Below, piece after piece: positions 17,662-28,055 of a stretch of 64,000 bases of DNA. The notes below the pieces were generated by a model. It saw only the letters and a program-made list of their open reading frames with translations, searched no databases and was not told where the DNA came from. The number at the start of each line of letters is the position of its first letter. Position 1 is the first letter of the stretch. A program made the position numbers and the translations under genes. Source of the DNA: Herbiconiux sp. (GTDB taxonomy: Bacteria > Actinomycetota > Actinomycetes > Actinomycetales > Microbacteriaceae); the NCBI RefSeq assembly GCF_004297105.1, contig NZ_SCVE01000007.1:124001-188000 (forward strand), given 5' to 3'.

Positions 17662-17712
17662 AACTGCATTATTTCACTCTCTGCATTTTTACACAAACGC
17701 AGAATTGCAGTT
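17662..17712 (-). promoter_or_regulatory. A/T-rich operator region of the TetR/MFS operon
   Basis: The 51 bp before the TetR start are much richer in A/T than the surroundings. They hold AACTGCA (17662-17668) and TGCAGTT (17706-17712) as a widely spaced inverted pair. Further TGCA-type half-sites occur between them (CTGCAT near 17681, CGCAG near 17698). This is the only plausible promoter/operator space for the operon. Confidence 0.5.
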
Positions 17713-17792
17713 ACCGCAATATTCTCAGGCGGCATGCAGCCCGGTGCTCCGGCGACGAGAGAATCGACCTCGTCACCGGGCTCGCCGCATCC

Positions 17793-18845
17793 TCACCGCC
17801 CGGGGCGCAGGCGGATCAGCCGGTGCGGGCCGTCCTCCTGCAGCTCGGCGAGGTCGTCGCGCGAGGCCAGGAAGTCGGTGAAGGAGCGGTAACCGAGCGG
17901 CTTCTCGTTGAACGACGGGTCCATGCGGCGCATCTGGTTCTTCACCGTGCCCGTGTTGAGCCACTCGTCGGCATCGCCCTTCGCGTGCCCGATCTGCAGA
18001 GCGCGCACGAGCAACTCGGTGGCCACCGTCTGCGGGTCGATGTCCTCGGCGGGCTCGGGCTCGTCGTAGCCGGCGTCCTCGGTGTGCGAGAACATCGGCA
18101 CGGTGACCCGGCGCGACTTCGCGGGGGCCTTCTTCGGCGCGGTGTCGGATGCGTCAGACGACTCGGCCGCATCCGGTGCCTCCTGCGCGGCGGAGGGCTG
18201 CGACGACTTGCGGCGCGAGCCCGACTTGGCGGCCGGAGCGGTCGTCGTCGCCTCGGTCGGCTTCACCTTCTCGACGCCCGGCAGCGAGTCGTAGTCCTCG
18301 AACTCGTCGCAGGCGGCGGCGAGGGAGGTGCTCGTCGATCCGGCCACGCCGATGCCCACCACGAAGCGGCCGAGACGCTTCGACTTCTGAGCCAGCGCGA
18401 TGTAGTCGGAGTCGCCCGCCACGATGATCACGTGCGTGAGGTCGGGCAGACGGAAGAGGTCTTCCACCACATCGACCGCGAGCCGGATGTCGGCGCCGTT
18501 CTTCGTGCCCCGCGTGGTGGTGGTGAACAGCTGCGTGAGGTCGACCGCGCGCGACATCAGCTGCCGCTGGTAGCTCGCGTTCACGGGCACCGACCAGTCG
18601 GCGTAGGCGCGGTTCACCACGAGGGTGCCGAACGAGGCGGCGAAGTCGATGATGGCGTTGAAGTCCACCGTGGCGGAGGCGAGGCGGGCGGCGATCTCGG
18701 GATCGGCATCCGGATGCGTGCGATCGAAGTCGCGGATGCCGTCGCGCTGGAAGGCATTGCGGCCGTGCAGCTGCTGGTACCGCGAGATCACGATGTTGTC
18801 GAAGTCGATGTAGAGGCCGACGCGGGAGTCATTCGGTTCGGTCAT
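17793..18845 (-). CDS. NYN-domain protein with C-terminal OST-HTH/LOTUS-like domain
   Basis: A 350-residue protein. Residues 8-190 form a PIN-like NYN ribonuclease domain with acidic active-site residues in LYIDFDN (11-17), GADIRLAVDVVED and VAGDSDYIALA. A low-complexity Ser/Ala/Lys linker follows (about 200-255). Residues about 275-350 (ELLVRALQIGHAKGDADEWL to GYRSFTDFLASRDD) match an OST-HTH/LOTUS fold that binds RNA. This combination is known in bacteria and suggests RNA processing or degradation. The ATG at 18845 is the only start placing the first strand correctly. Confidence 0.82.
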   Translation of the reverse strand: MTEPNDSRVGLYIDFDNIVISRYQQLHGRNAFQRDGIRDFDRTHPDADPEIAARLASATVDFNAIIDFAASFGTLVVNRAYADWSVPVNASYQRQLMSRAVDLTQLFTTTTRGTKNGADIRLAVDVVEDLFRLPDLTHVIIVAGDSDYIALAQKSKRLGRFVVGIGVAGSTSTSLAAACDEFEDYDSLPGVEKVKPTEATTTAPAAKSGSRRKSSQPSAAQEAPDAAESSDASDTAPKKAPAKSRRVTVPMFSHTEDAGYDEPEPAEDIDPQTVATELLVRALQIGHAKGDADEWLNTGTVKNQMRRMDPSFNEKPLGYRSFTDFLASRDDLAELQEDGPHRLIRLRPGR

Positions 18846-18911
18846 GGCCCCAGTCTGCCCCACCGGAGGCTGCGTTGCCGGATCGTGATGCACGGGACAT
18901 CCGGGGACTGG

Positions 18912-18917
18912 GATACT
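18912..18917 (+). promoter_or_regulatory. GATACT -10 box of a leaderless gene
   Basis: GATACT ends 6 nt before the ATG at 18924, so transcription should start at or next to the start codon. No Shine-Dalgarno is present, in agreement with a leaderless mRNA. No good -35 is visible. Confidence 0.45.
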
Positions 18918-18923
18918 GACCGC

Positions 18924-19325
18924 ATGAGAATGACGAAGTTTCTCGCTGCCGCCGCGATCGTCGCCGTCGCCGCCGCCGGGCTCGCCGGGTGCGCCTCCGG
19001 GTCGTCCGACACACCCGCCACGCCCATCGGCACGAACGTGATCGCTCCGGTCACCATGGAGGCTAACGACCTGCAGGGTGCCACCGTCGATCTCGTCGTG
19101 GGCCAGGTGCTCAACATCAACACCGGCGACTTGGCGGTCGACAGCTACACGGGCGAGGTGGCCGACGCATCCGTCGCGACGTTCGTCGCGGGGCACAAAG
19201 ACGACGACGTCGAGTTCAACCCGGGCGTGCAGGCGCTCGCCGCGGGGAAGACGGATGTCACGATGACCAACTCCAACGGCGGTATCCAGCCCCTCTCCTT
19301 CACCGTGGTGGTGTCGGCGAAGTAG
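18924..19325 (+). CDS. Small lipoprotein of unknown function
   Basis: A 133-residue protein. The first 23 residues form a signal sequence ending in the lipobox LAGC, so the mature protein is lipid-anchored and extracytoplasmic. The rest (about 105 residues) looks like a single beta-sandwich: alternating strands, VGQVLNINTGDLAVDSYTGE near the middle, and FNPGVQALAAGKTDVTMTN toward the end. This pattern resembles Ig-like or copper-chaperone-like folds, but no metal ligands stand out. Function unknown. Confidence 0.7.
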   Translation: MRMTKFLAAAAIVAVAAAGLAGCASGSSDTPATPIGTNVIAPVTMEANDLQGATVDLVVGQVLNINTGDLAVDSYTGEVADASVATFVAGHKDDDVEFNPGVQALAAGKTDVTMTNSNGGIQPLSFTVVVSAK

Positions 19326-19406
19326 CGGCGGCCCGGCGGCGCAACGGACTGTACGCTTGATGGGTCCGCACCGCGGCTGACCGCCGCGACGACCTGGAAG
19401 AGTCTG

Positions 19407-20282
19407 TTGACCACCTCACCACTCACCGCTCCCGGCCCCCACTCGATTCCCGGGGAGATCGCCCGTTCCTGGCTCCTCGTCTCTGCCCGGCGCACCGAGC
19501 AGTTCGACCAGGCGGAGCGCTCCCGCGCCGACCAGATCGTGCTCGACATCGAAGACGCCGTCGACCCCAAGCACAAGCCCGCGGCCCGCGATGACGTGGC
19601 CGAGTGGCTCACGAAGGGCGGCAGCGGCTGGGTGCGCATCAACGACCGCGCCAGCGACTTCTGGAGCGACGACGTCGATCAGCTGAAGGGCCTTCCCGGC
19701 CTCCGGGGCGTGATGCTGGCGAAGACGGAGTCGGCGGCGCACGTCACCGAGACCTTCGACCGGCTGGGCGGCAACACCCCGGTGCTGGTACTGATCGAGT
19801 CGGCCCTCGGCATCGAGGAGGCGGTCTCGATCGCTCGCGCTCGCGGCGCCTTCCGCCTCGCTTTCGGCAGTGGCGACTACCGCCGCGACACCGGCACCAG
19901 CGCGGAGGACATCGCGATGGCCTACCCGCGCTCCCGCCTCGTGGTGGCGAGCCGCGTCGGCAACCTGCCGGGTCCCATCGACGGGCCGACGGTCTCGTCG
20001 AGCCACCCGGTGCTGCGCGAGCAGTCGGCGGTGGCCGTGGCGCTCGGCCTCACCGGCAAGCTCTGCCTCGACGTCGAGCAGTTGCCGGTCATCAACGAGG
20101 TCATCAGCCCGACGCAGTCGGATGCCACCTGGGCCCGCGACTTCCTCGACGACTTCGAAGCGCGCGGTCGCGTCATCCGTGACGGCAGCGACCTGCCCCG
20201 CCTCGGCCGCGCCGAGAAGATCGACAAGCTCGCCCGCGCCTTCGGTGTGCAGCCCCTCCCGGGTGGAGCCGGCCCGCAGTGA
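19407..20282 (+). CDS. HpcH/HpaI aldolase / citrate lyase beta-like (CitE) protein
   Basis: A 291-residue TIM-barrel protein of the CitE-like CoA-ester lyase group. Motifs: VSARRTEQFDQAERSRADQI then VLDIEDAVDPKHK, and LVLIESALGIEEAVSIARA with the metal-binding Glu. The segment FGSGDYRRDTGT is also typical of stand-alone CitE proteins. These act on malyl- or citramalyl-CoA type substrates; the exact one is not inferable here. A TTG start at 19407 with GGAAG 6 nt upstream fits best. No citrate lyase alpha or gamma subunit is nearby. Confidence 0.78.
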   Translation: MTTSPLTAPGPHSIPGEIARSWLLVSARRTEQFDQAERSRADQIVLDIEDAVDPKHKPAARDDVAEWLTKGGSGWVRINDRASDFWSDDVDQLKGLPGLRGVMLAKTESAAHVTETFDRLGGNTPVLVLIESALGIEEAVSIARARGAFRLAFGSGDYRRDTGTSAEDIAMAYPRSRLVVASRVGNLPGPIDGPTVSSSHPVLREQSAVAVALGLTGKLCLDVEQLPVINEVISPTQSDATWARDFLDDFEARGRVIRDGSDLPRLGRAEKIDKLARAFGVQPLPGGAGPQ

Positions 20283-20369
20283 GCGAGCAGGATCCGAGAA
20301 GCATCGCCGGCTGATCCTCGCTACCGTGATGGCACACGCCACCACCGCGACAAAGGGATCGGCCACACG

Positions 20370-20816
20370 ATGAACGCACCTGCAGACAGAGGATTCTCCG
20401 CGGAGGAACGGGCCGCGATGAAGGAGCGGGCCGCCGAACTGAAGGCCCAGGGCCGCAGCGGAAAGGCAGCCGAGAAGGCCGCCGCCGACGCGGCGGCGAT
20501 GCACGCGAAGATCGCCGAGATGCCGCAGCCCGACCGCGGAATGGCCGAGCGCATCCACGACATCGTGACGGGTGCGGCACCCGACCTCCTGCCGAAGCTC
20601 TTCTACGGACAGCCCGCCTGGACGCGCGGCGGCAAGCCCGTCGTGTTCTTCCGCAGCGGTCAGGGTGACAAGGAGAGGTATTCCACTCTCGGGTTCGGCT
20701 CGCAGGCGAACCTCGACGACGAGGTGGGTCTCTGGCCCACCTCCTACGCGCTCGTGGCGGTGACGGATGACTCGGCCGCGGTCATCCGGAAGCTGGTGGT
20801 GAAGGCTGCCGGCTGA
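20370..20816 (+). CDS. DUF1801-like protein
   Basis: A 148-residue protein. An N-terminal Ala/Lys/Glu-rich helix (about 10-55) precedes a YdhG/DUF1801-type domain. The family-type segments are HDIVTGAAPDLLPKLFYGQP, then WTRGGKPVVFFRSG and YSTLGFGSQANLDD. DUF1801 proteins are small alpha/beta proteins of unclear function, often found near stress or DNA-related genes. The gene follows the CitE-like gene by 87 nt and ends before a hairpin junction with the convergent alcohol dehydrogenase. Confidence 0.7.
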   Translation: MNAPADRGFSAEERAAMKERAAELKAQGRSGKAAEKAAADAAAMHAKIAEMPQPDRGMAERIHDIVTGAAPDLLPKLFYGQPAWTRGGKPVVFFRSGQGDKERYSTLGFGSQANLDDEVGLWPTSYALVAVTDDSAAVIRKLVVKAAG

Positions 20817-20856
20817 CCGCGCGAGCAGTCTCGGCGCGCCCGCCGCATCCCGCGAA

Positions 20857-20898
20857 ACGACGGAGAATCCGGCCAAGAACGGGCGGATCCTCCGTCGT
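20857..20898. terminator. Imperfect hairpin between convergent genes
   Basis: Arms 20857-20871 and 20884-20898 are 15 nt with one mismatch around a 12-nt loop. A larger alternative pairing also exists: CCGCATCC (20842-20849) with GGATGCGG (20904-20911), and a segment near 20851 with one near 20921-20935. The block fills the gap between two convergent genes and lacks a U-run. Confidence 0.6.
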
Positions 20899-20937
20899 CT
20901 CCCGGATGCGGGCCGAAACTCCGTCGATTTCGCGCCG

Positions 20938-21975
20938 TCAGAAGGTGACGAGCACCTTCAGGGCCTCGCGGGCATCCATCGCCGCATAGCCCTCGGGCAC
21001 GCCGTCGATGGTGACCGTGCGGTCGAAGACCTTGCCCGGTTCGATCGTGCCGTCGAGCACGAGCGGGATGGCGTCTTCCAGATAGGCGCGCACCGGGGCC
21101 GGGCCGCCCGTGAGCGTGACGTTCTTGCCGAACAGCGAGCCGAAGCCCACCGGCGCCTCCTCGTACTGCGGCACGCCCACGCGTGAGATCGTGCCGCCGG
21201 GGCGCACGATGCCGTACGCCTGCTCGTAGGCGGGCATGTGCCCCACGGCCTCGAGCACGATGTGGCTGCCTTCGCCGTTCGTGAGGTCCATGACCGCGGC
21301 GATGCCCTCGTCGCCGCGCTCGGCGACGACATCTGTCGCTCCGAACTCGATGCCGAGGTCGGTGCGCGAGGTGTGCCGGCCCATCAGGATGATGCGCTCG
21401 GCGCCCAGCTGCCGGGAGGCGAGAACAGCGGAGAGGCCCACCGCGCCGTCGCCGATCACGGTCACGGTCTTCCCCGGTGCGACGCGGCCCAGGTGGGCGG
21501 CGTGGTGGCCGGTGAGGTAGACATCGGAGAGGGTGAGGAGCGAGGGGTAGAGCGCCTCGTCGACGGTTCCCGGCACCTTCACGAGCGAGCCGTCGGCCTG
21601 CGGGATGCGCTGCAGCTCGGCCTGCATTCCGCCCACCTCACGGGTGCCGTAGAAGCCGCCGTGGGGGCAGGAGGTGTGGAAGCCCTCGCGGCAGAACACG
21701 CAGGTGTTGTCGCTGTAGGCGAACGGGGCGATCACGAAGTCGCCTTTCGCAAGGGTGGCCACATCCGGCCCCACCTCCTCGACCACGCCGATCAGTTCGT
21801 GCCCCATGGGGCGACCGCGCTCGGACGCCGCCATGGAGTGGTAGGGGTGCAGATCGGACCCGCAGATGCAGGCCCGCACCACCCTCACGATGGCGTCGGT
21901 GGGAGCGGTGATCACAGGGTCGGGAACGGTCTCGATGCGCACGTCGCCGGCGCCGAACATCAGGGTGGCTTTCAT
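20938..21975 (-). CDS. Zinc-dependent alcohol dehydrogenase family protein
   Basis: A 345-residue medium-chain dehydrogenase. Catalytic zinc ligands are visible: Cys38 in CICGSDLH and His59-Glu60 in RPMGHELIG. The structural lobe has CVFCREGFHTSC, which shows three of the usual four Cys. The Rossmann fold is marked by VTVIGDGAVGLSAVLASRQL and VVAERGDEGI. It should oxidise an alcohol or reduce an aldehyde with NAD(P). The ATG at 21975 begins the family-typical MKATLMFGAG. It is divergent from the ABC-F gene. Confidence 0.83.
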   Translation of the reverse strand: MKATLMFGAGDVRIETVPDPVITAPTDAIVRVVRACICGSDLHPYHSMAASERGRPMGHELIGVVEEVGPDVATLAKGDFVIAPFAYSDNTCVFCREGFHTSCPHGGFYGTREVGGMQAELQRIPQADGSLVKVPGTVDEALYPSLLTLSDVYLTGHHAAHLGRVAPGKTVTVIGDGAVGLSAVLASRQLGAERIILMGRHTSRTDLGIEFGATDVVAERGDEGIAAVMDLTNGEGSHIVLEAVGHMPAYEQAYGIVRPGGTISRVGVPQYEEAPVGFGSLFGKNVTLTGGPAPVRAYLEDAIPLVLDGTIEPGKVFDRTVTIDGVPEGYAAMDAREALKVLVTF

Positions 21976-22117
21976 GCTCCCATTCAACCCCGCCCCACCT
22001 GCGCGAAGGCAGTGTCCCGGAGGCCGGGTACGGCCGGACCCTCCCTCGAGGCGCGGGTAGGCTGGGACGTCGGCCGGCGGGCGAGATGCGCGCTGCCGCC
22101 CGACCCGTGAGGAAACC

Positions 22118-23719
<1,602 letters not shown>

Positions 23720-23734
23720 CCTCGGTCGGCGACA

Positions 23735-23815
23735 GGATGCGGACTTCTGCACGAATCACGGAGACCGGCGCCCTATTCGGCGAGGTCGGCGCGATTCGTG
23801 GAGAAGTCCGCATCC
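23735..23815. terminator. Long hairpin between convergent genes
   Basis: Arms 23735-23757 and 23793-23815 are 23 nt with a single mismatch, separated by a 35-nt loop. It starts 15 nt after the ABC-F stop and ends 13 nt before the SDR stop. As at the other convergent junctions, no U-tract is found. Its sequence is unrelated to the other hairpins. Confidence 0.65.
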
Positions 23816-23828
23816 CGACGCGTGATCG

Positions 23829-24506
23829 TCAGGCCGACAGACCCGACTTGACCTGACGCGACACCTCGTCGGCGATGATCTCGTCCACCCCCGCCGCGAT
23901 GCCGTCGACGGCGATCACCGCGATCTCGGCGGGATCGGTCTTCGGGGCGTCGACCTGCTCGGTCATGTCGGTGTCCATGTAGCCCACGTGCAGCCCCGAC
24001 ACCCGGATGCCGCGCGGCGCGAGCTCCGCGCGGAGCGTGTTGGTGAGCGCCCACGCCGCCGCCTTCGACGCCGCGTAGGCACCCGAGCCCGCGGGGTGCC
24101 ACCACGACAGCACCGAGAGCACGTCGAGCACGGCGCCGCCGCCGTTGGCCTCGATCACCGGCGCGAACGCGCGTGTCGCGTTCAGCACGCCGAAGTAGTT
24201 GGTGTCCATGACGGCGCGCACGCTCTCATCCGGCACATCGAGCAGCCCGCCCTCGCCTCCCCATCCCGTGATGCCCGCGTTGTTCACGAGCAGCGTCGTG
24301 GTGGATGCGACGGCGGCGGCCTCGGCGAGGCTGGCCGCATCCGTCACATCGACGCGCACCGGGATGGCGCCTGCGATGTCGACGGTGCCCGGGTCGCGTG
24401 CCCCCGCGTAGACCGTGGCCCCGCGACGGAGCAGTTCGAGTGCGATCTGGCGGCCGAGCCCCCGGTTGGCTCCGGTGACGAATGCGACGGATCCTGCGAT
24501 GTCCAT
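23829..24506 (-). CDS. Short-chain dehydrogenase/reductase (SDR)
   Basis: A 225-residue classical SDR. Features are the glycine-rich NAD(P) motif VTGANRGLGRQ near the N-terminus, NNAGITG in the middle, and the catalytic Ser-Tyr-Lys region LSVLSWWHPAGSGAYAASKA. The substrate is not inferable. The start ATG at 24506 removes a non-conserved leader. It is divergent from a TetR gene with a palindromic operator between them, so it is probably the target of that regulator. Confidence 0.86.
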   Translation of the reverse strand: MDIAGSVAFVTGANRGLGRQIALELLRRGATVYAGARDPGTVDIAGAIPVRVDVTDAASLAEAAAVASTTTLLVNNAGITGWGGEGGLLDVPDESVRAVMDTNYFGVLNATRAFAPVIEANGGGAVLDVLSVLSWWHPAGSGAYAASKAAAWALTNTLRAELAPRGIRVSGLHVGYMDTDMTEQVDAPKTDPAEIAVIAVDGIAAGVDEIIADEVSRQVKSGLSA

Positions 24507-24525
24507 GGTGATCTCCCTGGGATTG

Positions 24526-24549
24526 AATAGATTACGACTATCATCTATT
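24526..24549. promoter_or_regulatory. Palindromic operator between SDR and TetR genes
   Basis: AATAGAT (24526-24532) and ATCTATT (24543-24549) form an exact inverted repeat with a 10-bp spacer, within an A/T-rich stretch of an otherwise GC-rich divergent intergenic region. Its spacing and location fit a TetR-family operator controlling both directions. Confidence 0.65.
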
Positions 24550-24591
24550 AATAGCACGGCAGAATCGATGTGGGTCGACGGAGGAGGAAGA

Positions 24592-25155
24592 ATGGGCAGA
24601 GTGTCCCGGGTCGAGGCGCAGACGCATCGTGACGAGGTGGTGCGCGCGGCCTCGCACATGTTCCGCGAGCGTGGTGTTCAGGCGGTGAGCGTGGCCGAGG
24701 TGATGGCCGACGCGGGGCTCACGCACGGCGGCTTCTACCGTCACTTCCCCTCGAAGGACGCGCTCGTGGCCGAGGCCGCCGGCTCCGCATTCGGCGCGAT
24801 GGGCCAGAGGCTCGCGGAGGTCGATGCGTCGAGTGACACGCATCCGGATGCCGTCTCCCGGTTTCTCGACGGCTACCTGTCGGTCGAGAATCGCGACGAC
24901 GCGGCCAACGGATGCCCCACCACGGGTTTCGGGCCCGACGTCGCCCGCACCGATGACGCGGCGGTGCGGGCATCCTTCGCCGAGGGGGTCGAGAGATTCG
25001 CCGCCTGGCTGGCCGACGACGGCGAGACCGCCGACGCTGAGTCGCTCGCGCGGCTGTCAACGATGGTGGGAGCCCTGCTTCTCTCCCGCGCCACCTCCAC
25101 CACCGCCCTGAGCGAGCGGATCCTCGCGGCAGCCCGCGACTCGCTCAGGCGGTGA
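24592..25155 (+). CDS. TetR family transcriptional regulator
   Basis: A 187-residue regulator. The HTH at about residues 10-60 (VRAASHMFRERGVQAVSVAE, VMADAGLTHGGFYRHFPSKD) belongs to the TetR subgroup with GGFYRHF, like AcrR/NemR-type proteins that often sense electrophiles. The C-terminal domain begins with a Cys in NGCPTTGFG. The ATG at 24592 follows GGAGG closely. Divergence from an SDR gene suggests it represses that gene and itself through the operator at 24526-24549. Its stop overlaps the convergent methyltransferase gene by 11 nt. Confidence 0.85.
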   Translation: MGRVSRVEAQTHRDEVVRAASHMFRERGVQAVSVAEVMADAGLTHGGFYRHFPSKDALVAEAAGSAFGAMGQRLAEVDASSDTHPDAVSRFLDGYLSVENRDDAANGCPTTGFGPDVARTDDAAVRASFAEGVERFAAWLADDGETADAESLARLSTMVGALLLSRATSTTALSERILAAARDSLRR

Positions 25156-25978
25156 GCCTCACGGCCTGCAGCGTGAAGCTCAGGGGCATGACGCCGGCGC
25201 GCTCGTCGAGGGCGTACTCGCCGTCGGGGCGCTCGACCATCTGACCGGGGAGCGCTTCCCAGGGCACGCTGTCGTGCTCCACCAGCCCGGTGATCGTGAG
25301 CCCTGCACCCAGCAGCGCCGTCACGATCTCGCCGAGGCCGTGGTTCCACTCGTAGGTCTTCGTGGCGGTGAGCGGCCGGTCGGTCTCGACGTAACTGCTG
25401 TCGTCATCCCACTCGAGGGGATCCTCCTGCTCGAAGTAGGGATAGCGGAGGTGCGGCTCGTCGGTGAGCCGCTCGTCGACCGCCCAGAGGATCGGATGCC
25501 CCTCCCGGAGGAACAGGCGACCACCCGGCTTCAGCAGCCCGGCCACCACCCGCGCCCAGTCGTCGATGCGGGGGAGCCAGCAGAGCGCCCCGATACCGGT
25601 GTACACGAGGTCGAACGACCCGGGTGGCACCGCGGAGAGCGCCGAGTCGACATCCGATTCCACGAAGTCGACGGCATCGCCTGTCTCTGCCACCAGGGCG
25701 CGGGCCTCGGCGAGAGCCACGGGCGAGAAGTCGAGGCCCGTCACCCGGGCTCCGAGTCGGGCGAGCGAGAGGGTGTCGGTGCCGATGTGACACTGCAGGT
25801 GCACACTCGTGAGGCCCCGGATGTCGCCCAGGCGCTCCTGGTCGAAGCGCACGACGTCGGAGAGCAGCCCCCGGTCGTCGATGTAGCGCTGCACACCGTA
25901 GCCCTGACCCGTGCGCGCGGCGTGGAGGGAGGCGCGATCGTTCCAGTTCGCGCGGTTGGTGTCGAGGTAGTCGTTCAT
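25145..25978 (-). CDS. Class I SAM-dependent methyltransferase
   Basis: A 277-residue protein with a Rossmann-type methyltransferase core. Motif I is VHLQCHIGTDTLSLARLGA (His-Ile-Gly in place of the usual Gly-x-Gly), motif II is VTGLDFSPVAL, and FDLVYTGIGALCWLP is motif IV. The C-terminal third carries several Trp/Glu-rich segments likely involved in substrate recognition. Substrate unknown. It is convergent with the TetR gene, with an 11-nt overlap of the ends. Confidence 0.82.
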   Translation of the reverse strand: MNDYLDTNRANWNDRASLHAARTGQGYGVQRYIDDRGLLSDVVRFDQERLGDIRGLTSVHLQCHIGTDTLSLARLGARVTGLDFSPVALAEARALVAETGDAVDFVESDVDSALSAVPPGSFDLVYTGIGALCWLPRIDDWARVVAGLLKPGGRLFLREGHPILWAVDERLTDEPHLRYPYFEQEDPLEWDDDSSYVETDRPLTATKTYEWNHGLGEIVTALLGAGLTITGLVEHDSVPWEALPGQMVERPDGEYALDERAGVMPLSFTLQAVRLTA

Positions 25979-26094
25979 CGTGTCGTGGCCCTGTCCCTGG
26001 CCGGATGCCAGCCGATCAGGATACCGGGCCGCCTTGTCACCGTGTCAAGAAGCGGTGATGTTGACGGGGGAGCTCGAAGCGACCGGACTCCCTC

Positions 26095-27231
26095 TCAGCT
26101 CGCGGCCACGGGCGGGCCGAGCCGCAGCACCGAGAGCCCGATCACGCGCGCGGTCGCCTCGGCGATCTCCCTGCCCTCGGGCCCGGCGAACTGCACCGCT
26201 CCGAGTGGCGTGTGATAGCCCCAGCCCTCGGCGCGTCCGATGCCCACGAGGGCCGACGGCACCCGCCGCGACACGTGGCCGAAGTCGGTGGGGAAGGGGA
26301 GCGCGGGCGGATCGGCGTCGAAACCGCGGCCGGCCGCGGCGAAGGCGTCGGCCACGAGCGCGGTGACGGCCGCATCCGGTCGTACCGCCGGCACGATGCC
26401 GGCCTGGGTCCAGGCGGCGGGCCCGAGCAGGCGGCGCACGGGCTCCATCTGCGTCTCGAGGCCCTCTTCGGTCTCGGAGTAGGAGAGGAAGGTGGCTTCG
26501 AGAACGGCGCCCGAGCCCTCTTCGACGTCGCCGTCGAAGACGACCCGTTCGATGATGATCTGGGCGGGGTCGGTCTGCTCGGTGATCGTGGCCAAGGCGG
26601 CGAGGGCCGCAACGGGGGTCGAGACGCCGTCGCGCGACAAGGTGCGTTCACCGACGACGAGGGCGGTCTCGCGGCGCATCCAGAGCGTCTTCGTCCACAC
26701 CGTGTCGATGAACTCCGGATGCGGGTACAGCGCCACGTCGATGTCATCCCAGACGCCCTGTGCGGCGCTCACGCCCTTGCCTCCGCCGATCGAGCGGGTG
26801 AGGGGCGAGTGGATCTCGTCGGCCGGGCAGCCGACGACGACGAATCGCCCCGCGTGGCTCTGCCGGCCTGCGGCGAACGCAAGCGCTGCGCCCACCACTC
26901 CCGCCGACTGGGGCCCGTGCCCGCAGGAGTGGATGGGATCGACCACACCGTCGGCGCGGAGGGAGGCCGGCGCGTCGTACAGGGCCACGACCCCGACCGT
27001 GCGGCCCGGCAGCCCGCCGGCGATCTCGGCGCGGAAGGCGGTGGGCATCCCACCGACCCCGGCTGTGACCTCGAAGCCTGCCTCGCGCAGCACCCCCATG
27101 AGGTGCGCCGAGCACTCGACCTCTTCGTGGCCCAGCTCGGGGTGGGAGTTCACGAAGTCGACGATGCCGTCGATCGTGGGACGCGCATCCGCCAGCGCGA
27201 CCAGGAACTCGGTGTCGGATGTCTCGCTCAT
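26095..27231 (-). CDS. M20 family metallopeptidase / amidohydrolase
   Basis: A 378-residue protein. The N-terminal catalytic domain has SHPELGHEEVECSAHL and the likely metal-binding motif SCGHGPQSAG, where the usual Asp/Asn after GH is Gly. The lid/dimerisation domain is at about 175-290. The later region GCPADEIHSP holds the probable catalytic Glu/Asp pair. The plan resembles the aminoacylase/PM20D2-AbgB group, which hydrolyses N-acyl or amide bonds of amino acids. The variant metal motif makes activity uncertain. An inverted repeat (27274-27286) lies 43 nt upstream. Confidence 0.75.
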   Translation of the reverse strand: MSETSDTEFLVALADARPTIDGIVDFVNSHPELGHEEVECSAHLMGVLREAGFEVTAGVGGMPTAFRAEIAGGLPGRTVGVVALYDAPASLRADGVVDPIHSCGHGPQSAGVVGAALAFAAGRQSHAGRFVVVGCPADEIHSPLTRSIGGGKGVSAAQGVWDDIDVALYPHPEFIDTVWTKTLWMRRETALVVGERTLSRDGVSTPVAALAALATITEQTDPAQIIIERVVFDGDVEEGSGAVLEATFLSYSETEEGLETQMEPVRRLLGPAAWTQAGIVPAVRPDAAVTALVADAFAAAGRGFDADPPALPFPTDFGHVSRRVPSALVGIGRAEGWGYHTPLGAVQFAGPEGREIAEATARVIGLSVLRLGPPVAAS

Positions 27232-27273
27232 GGCCCTCGATCTCGCTCAATTTCTCATGAAGTGGAATCGAGT

Positions 27274-27286
27274 CTCATGGTATGAG
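27274..27286 (-). promoter_or_regulatory. Small inverted repeat upstream of the M20 gene
   Basis: CTCAT-GGT-ATGAG is a perfect 5-bp inverted repeat. A related TCTCATGA lies about 20 nt closer to the gene (near 27253). The two form an A/T-richer block in the space before the M20 start and could be an operator, but the repeat is short and could be chance. Confidence 0.3.
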
Positions 27287-27327
27287 TGTGAGTCGGCCGG
27301 GGCAATGCTCTGCCGCTAACGATGCGG

Positions 27328-27990
27328 CTAGCGGCGTCTGAGCGCGAGCACCGCGTCGTCGAGGGTGATGGTGGTGCCATCGGGGCCGCGGCCCTCACGG
27401 GTGCGGAGTTCGCTCACGAGCGTGGTCCAGTCGTCGGAGGGCAGGGCCAGGGAGGCCTCGACCTCCTCGAGTGTGGGCGGCTGGACGTGGTCCTCGTGCT
27501 GGGCGCGCGAGCCGGCCGGGAAGGTCGCGTGGCCGACCACGAGAAGCACCCCGCCGGGTGCGACGGTGCTCGCCGCCCGGCGCAGCACCTCGTCGCGGGG
27601 GAATGTCACGGGGGAGTGCAGGAAGCACGCCGACACGAGGTCGTAGCTCTCGGAGGCTGCGGGCCGCCAGCCGGCCAGGTCGGCCTGCACCCACGTCACG
27701 CGGTCCCGGGCGATCCCGCGTTCGGCGGCGTGCTCGGCGGCGCGCGAGAGGGCCGTGGGGGAGATGTCCATGCCGGTGACTCGCCATCCGTTCTCCGCCA
27801 GCCACAGCGAGTCGGCTCCTTCTCCGCTGCCGAGATCGAGCGCCCGGCCCGGGATGATGCCGTGGTCGCGGATGAGCGAGCCCACCACCTGCACGAGGGC
27901 CACGTTGGGGTTTCCGCTCCAGATGCGGTGACTCTCCTGGTAGCGGCCCTCCCAGAAGGCGGTGGCGTCGGTGGGTGCTTCAGCGTTCAT
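27328..27990 (-). CDS. Class I SAM-dependent methyltransferase, TehB/thiopurine-like
   Basis: A 220-residue methyltransferase. The N-terminal FWEGRYQESHRIWSGNPN is typical of a small-molecule/tellurite-type methyltransferase group. SAM motifs follow: ALDLGSGEGADSLWLAENGW (motif I), VTGMDISPTAL (motif II), YDLVSACFLHSP (motif IV) and PGGVLLVVGHATFP (motif V). The substrate is not known; relatives detoxify reactive or metalloid compounds. It is divergent from the MmcQ/YjbR gene with 65 nt between. Confidence 0.83.
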   Translation of the reverse strand: MNAEAPTDATAFWEGRYQESHRIWSGNPNVALVQVVGSLIRDHGIIPGRALDLGSGEGADSLWLAENGWRVTGMDISPTALSRAAEHAAERGIARDRVTWVQADLAGWRPAASESYDLVSACFLHSPVTFPRDEVLRRAASTVAPGGVLLVVGHATFPAGSRAQHEDHVQPPTLEEVEASLALPSDDWTTLVSELRTREGRGPDGTTITLDDAVLALRRR

Positions 27991-28055
27991 GCGTTCAGCC
28001 TGGAGGTCGCGCCCCTTTTCTGCAAACCGCCTTGCCGATCCGGCACACTGGGGCC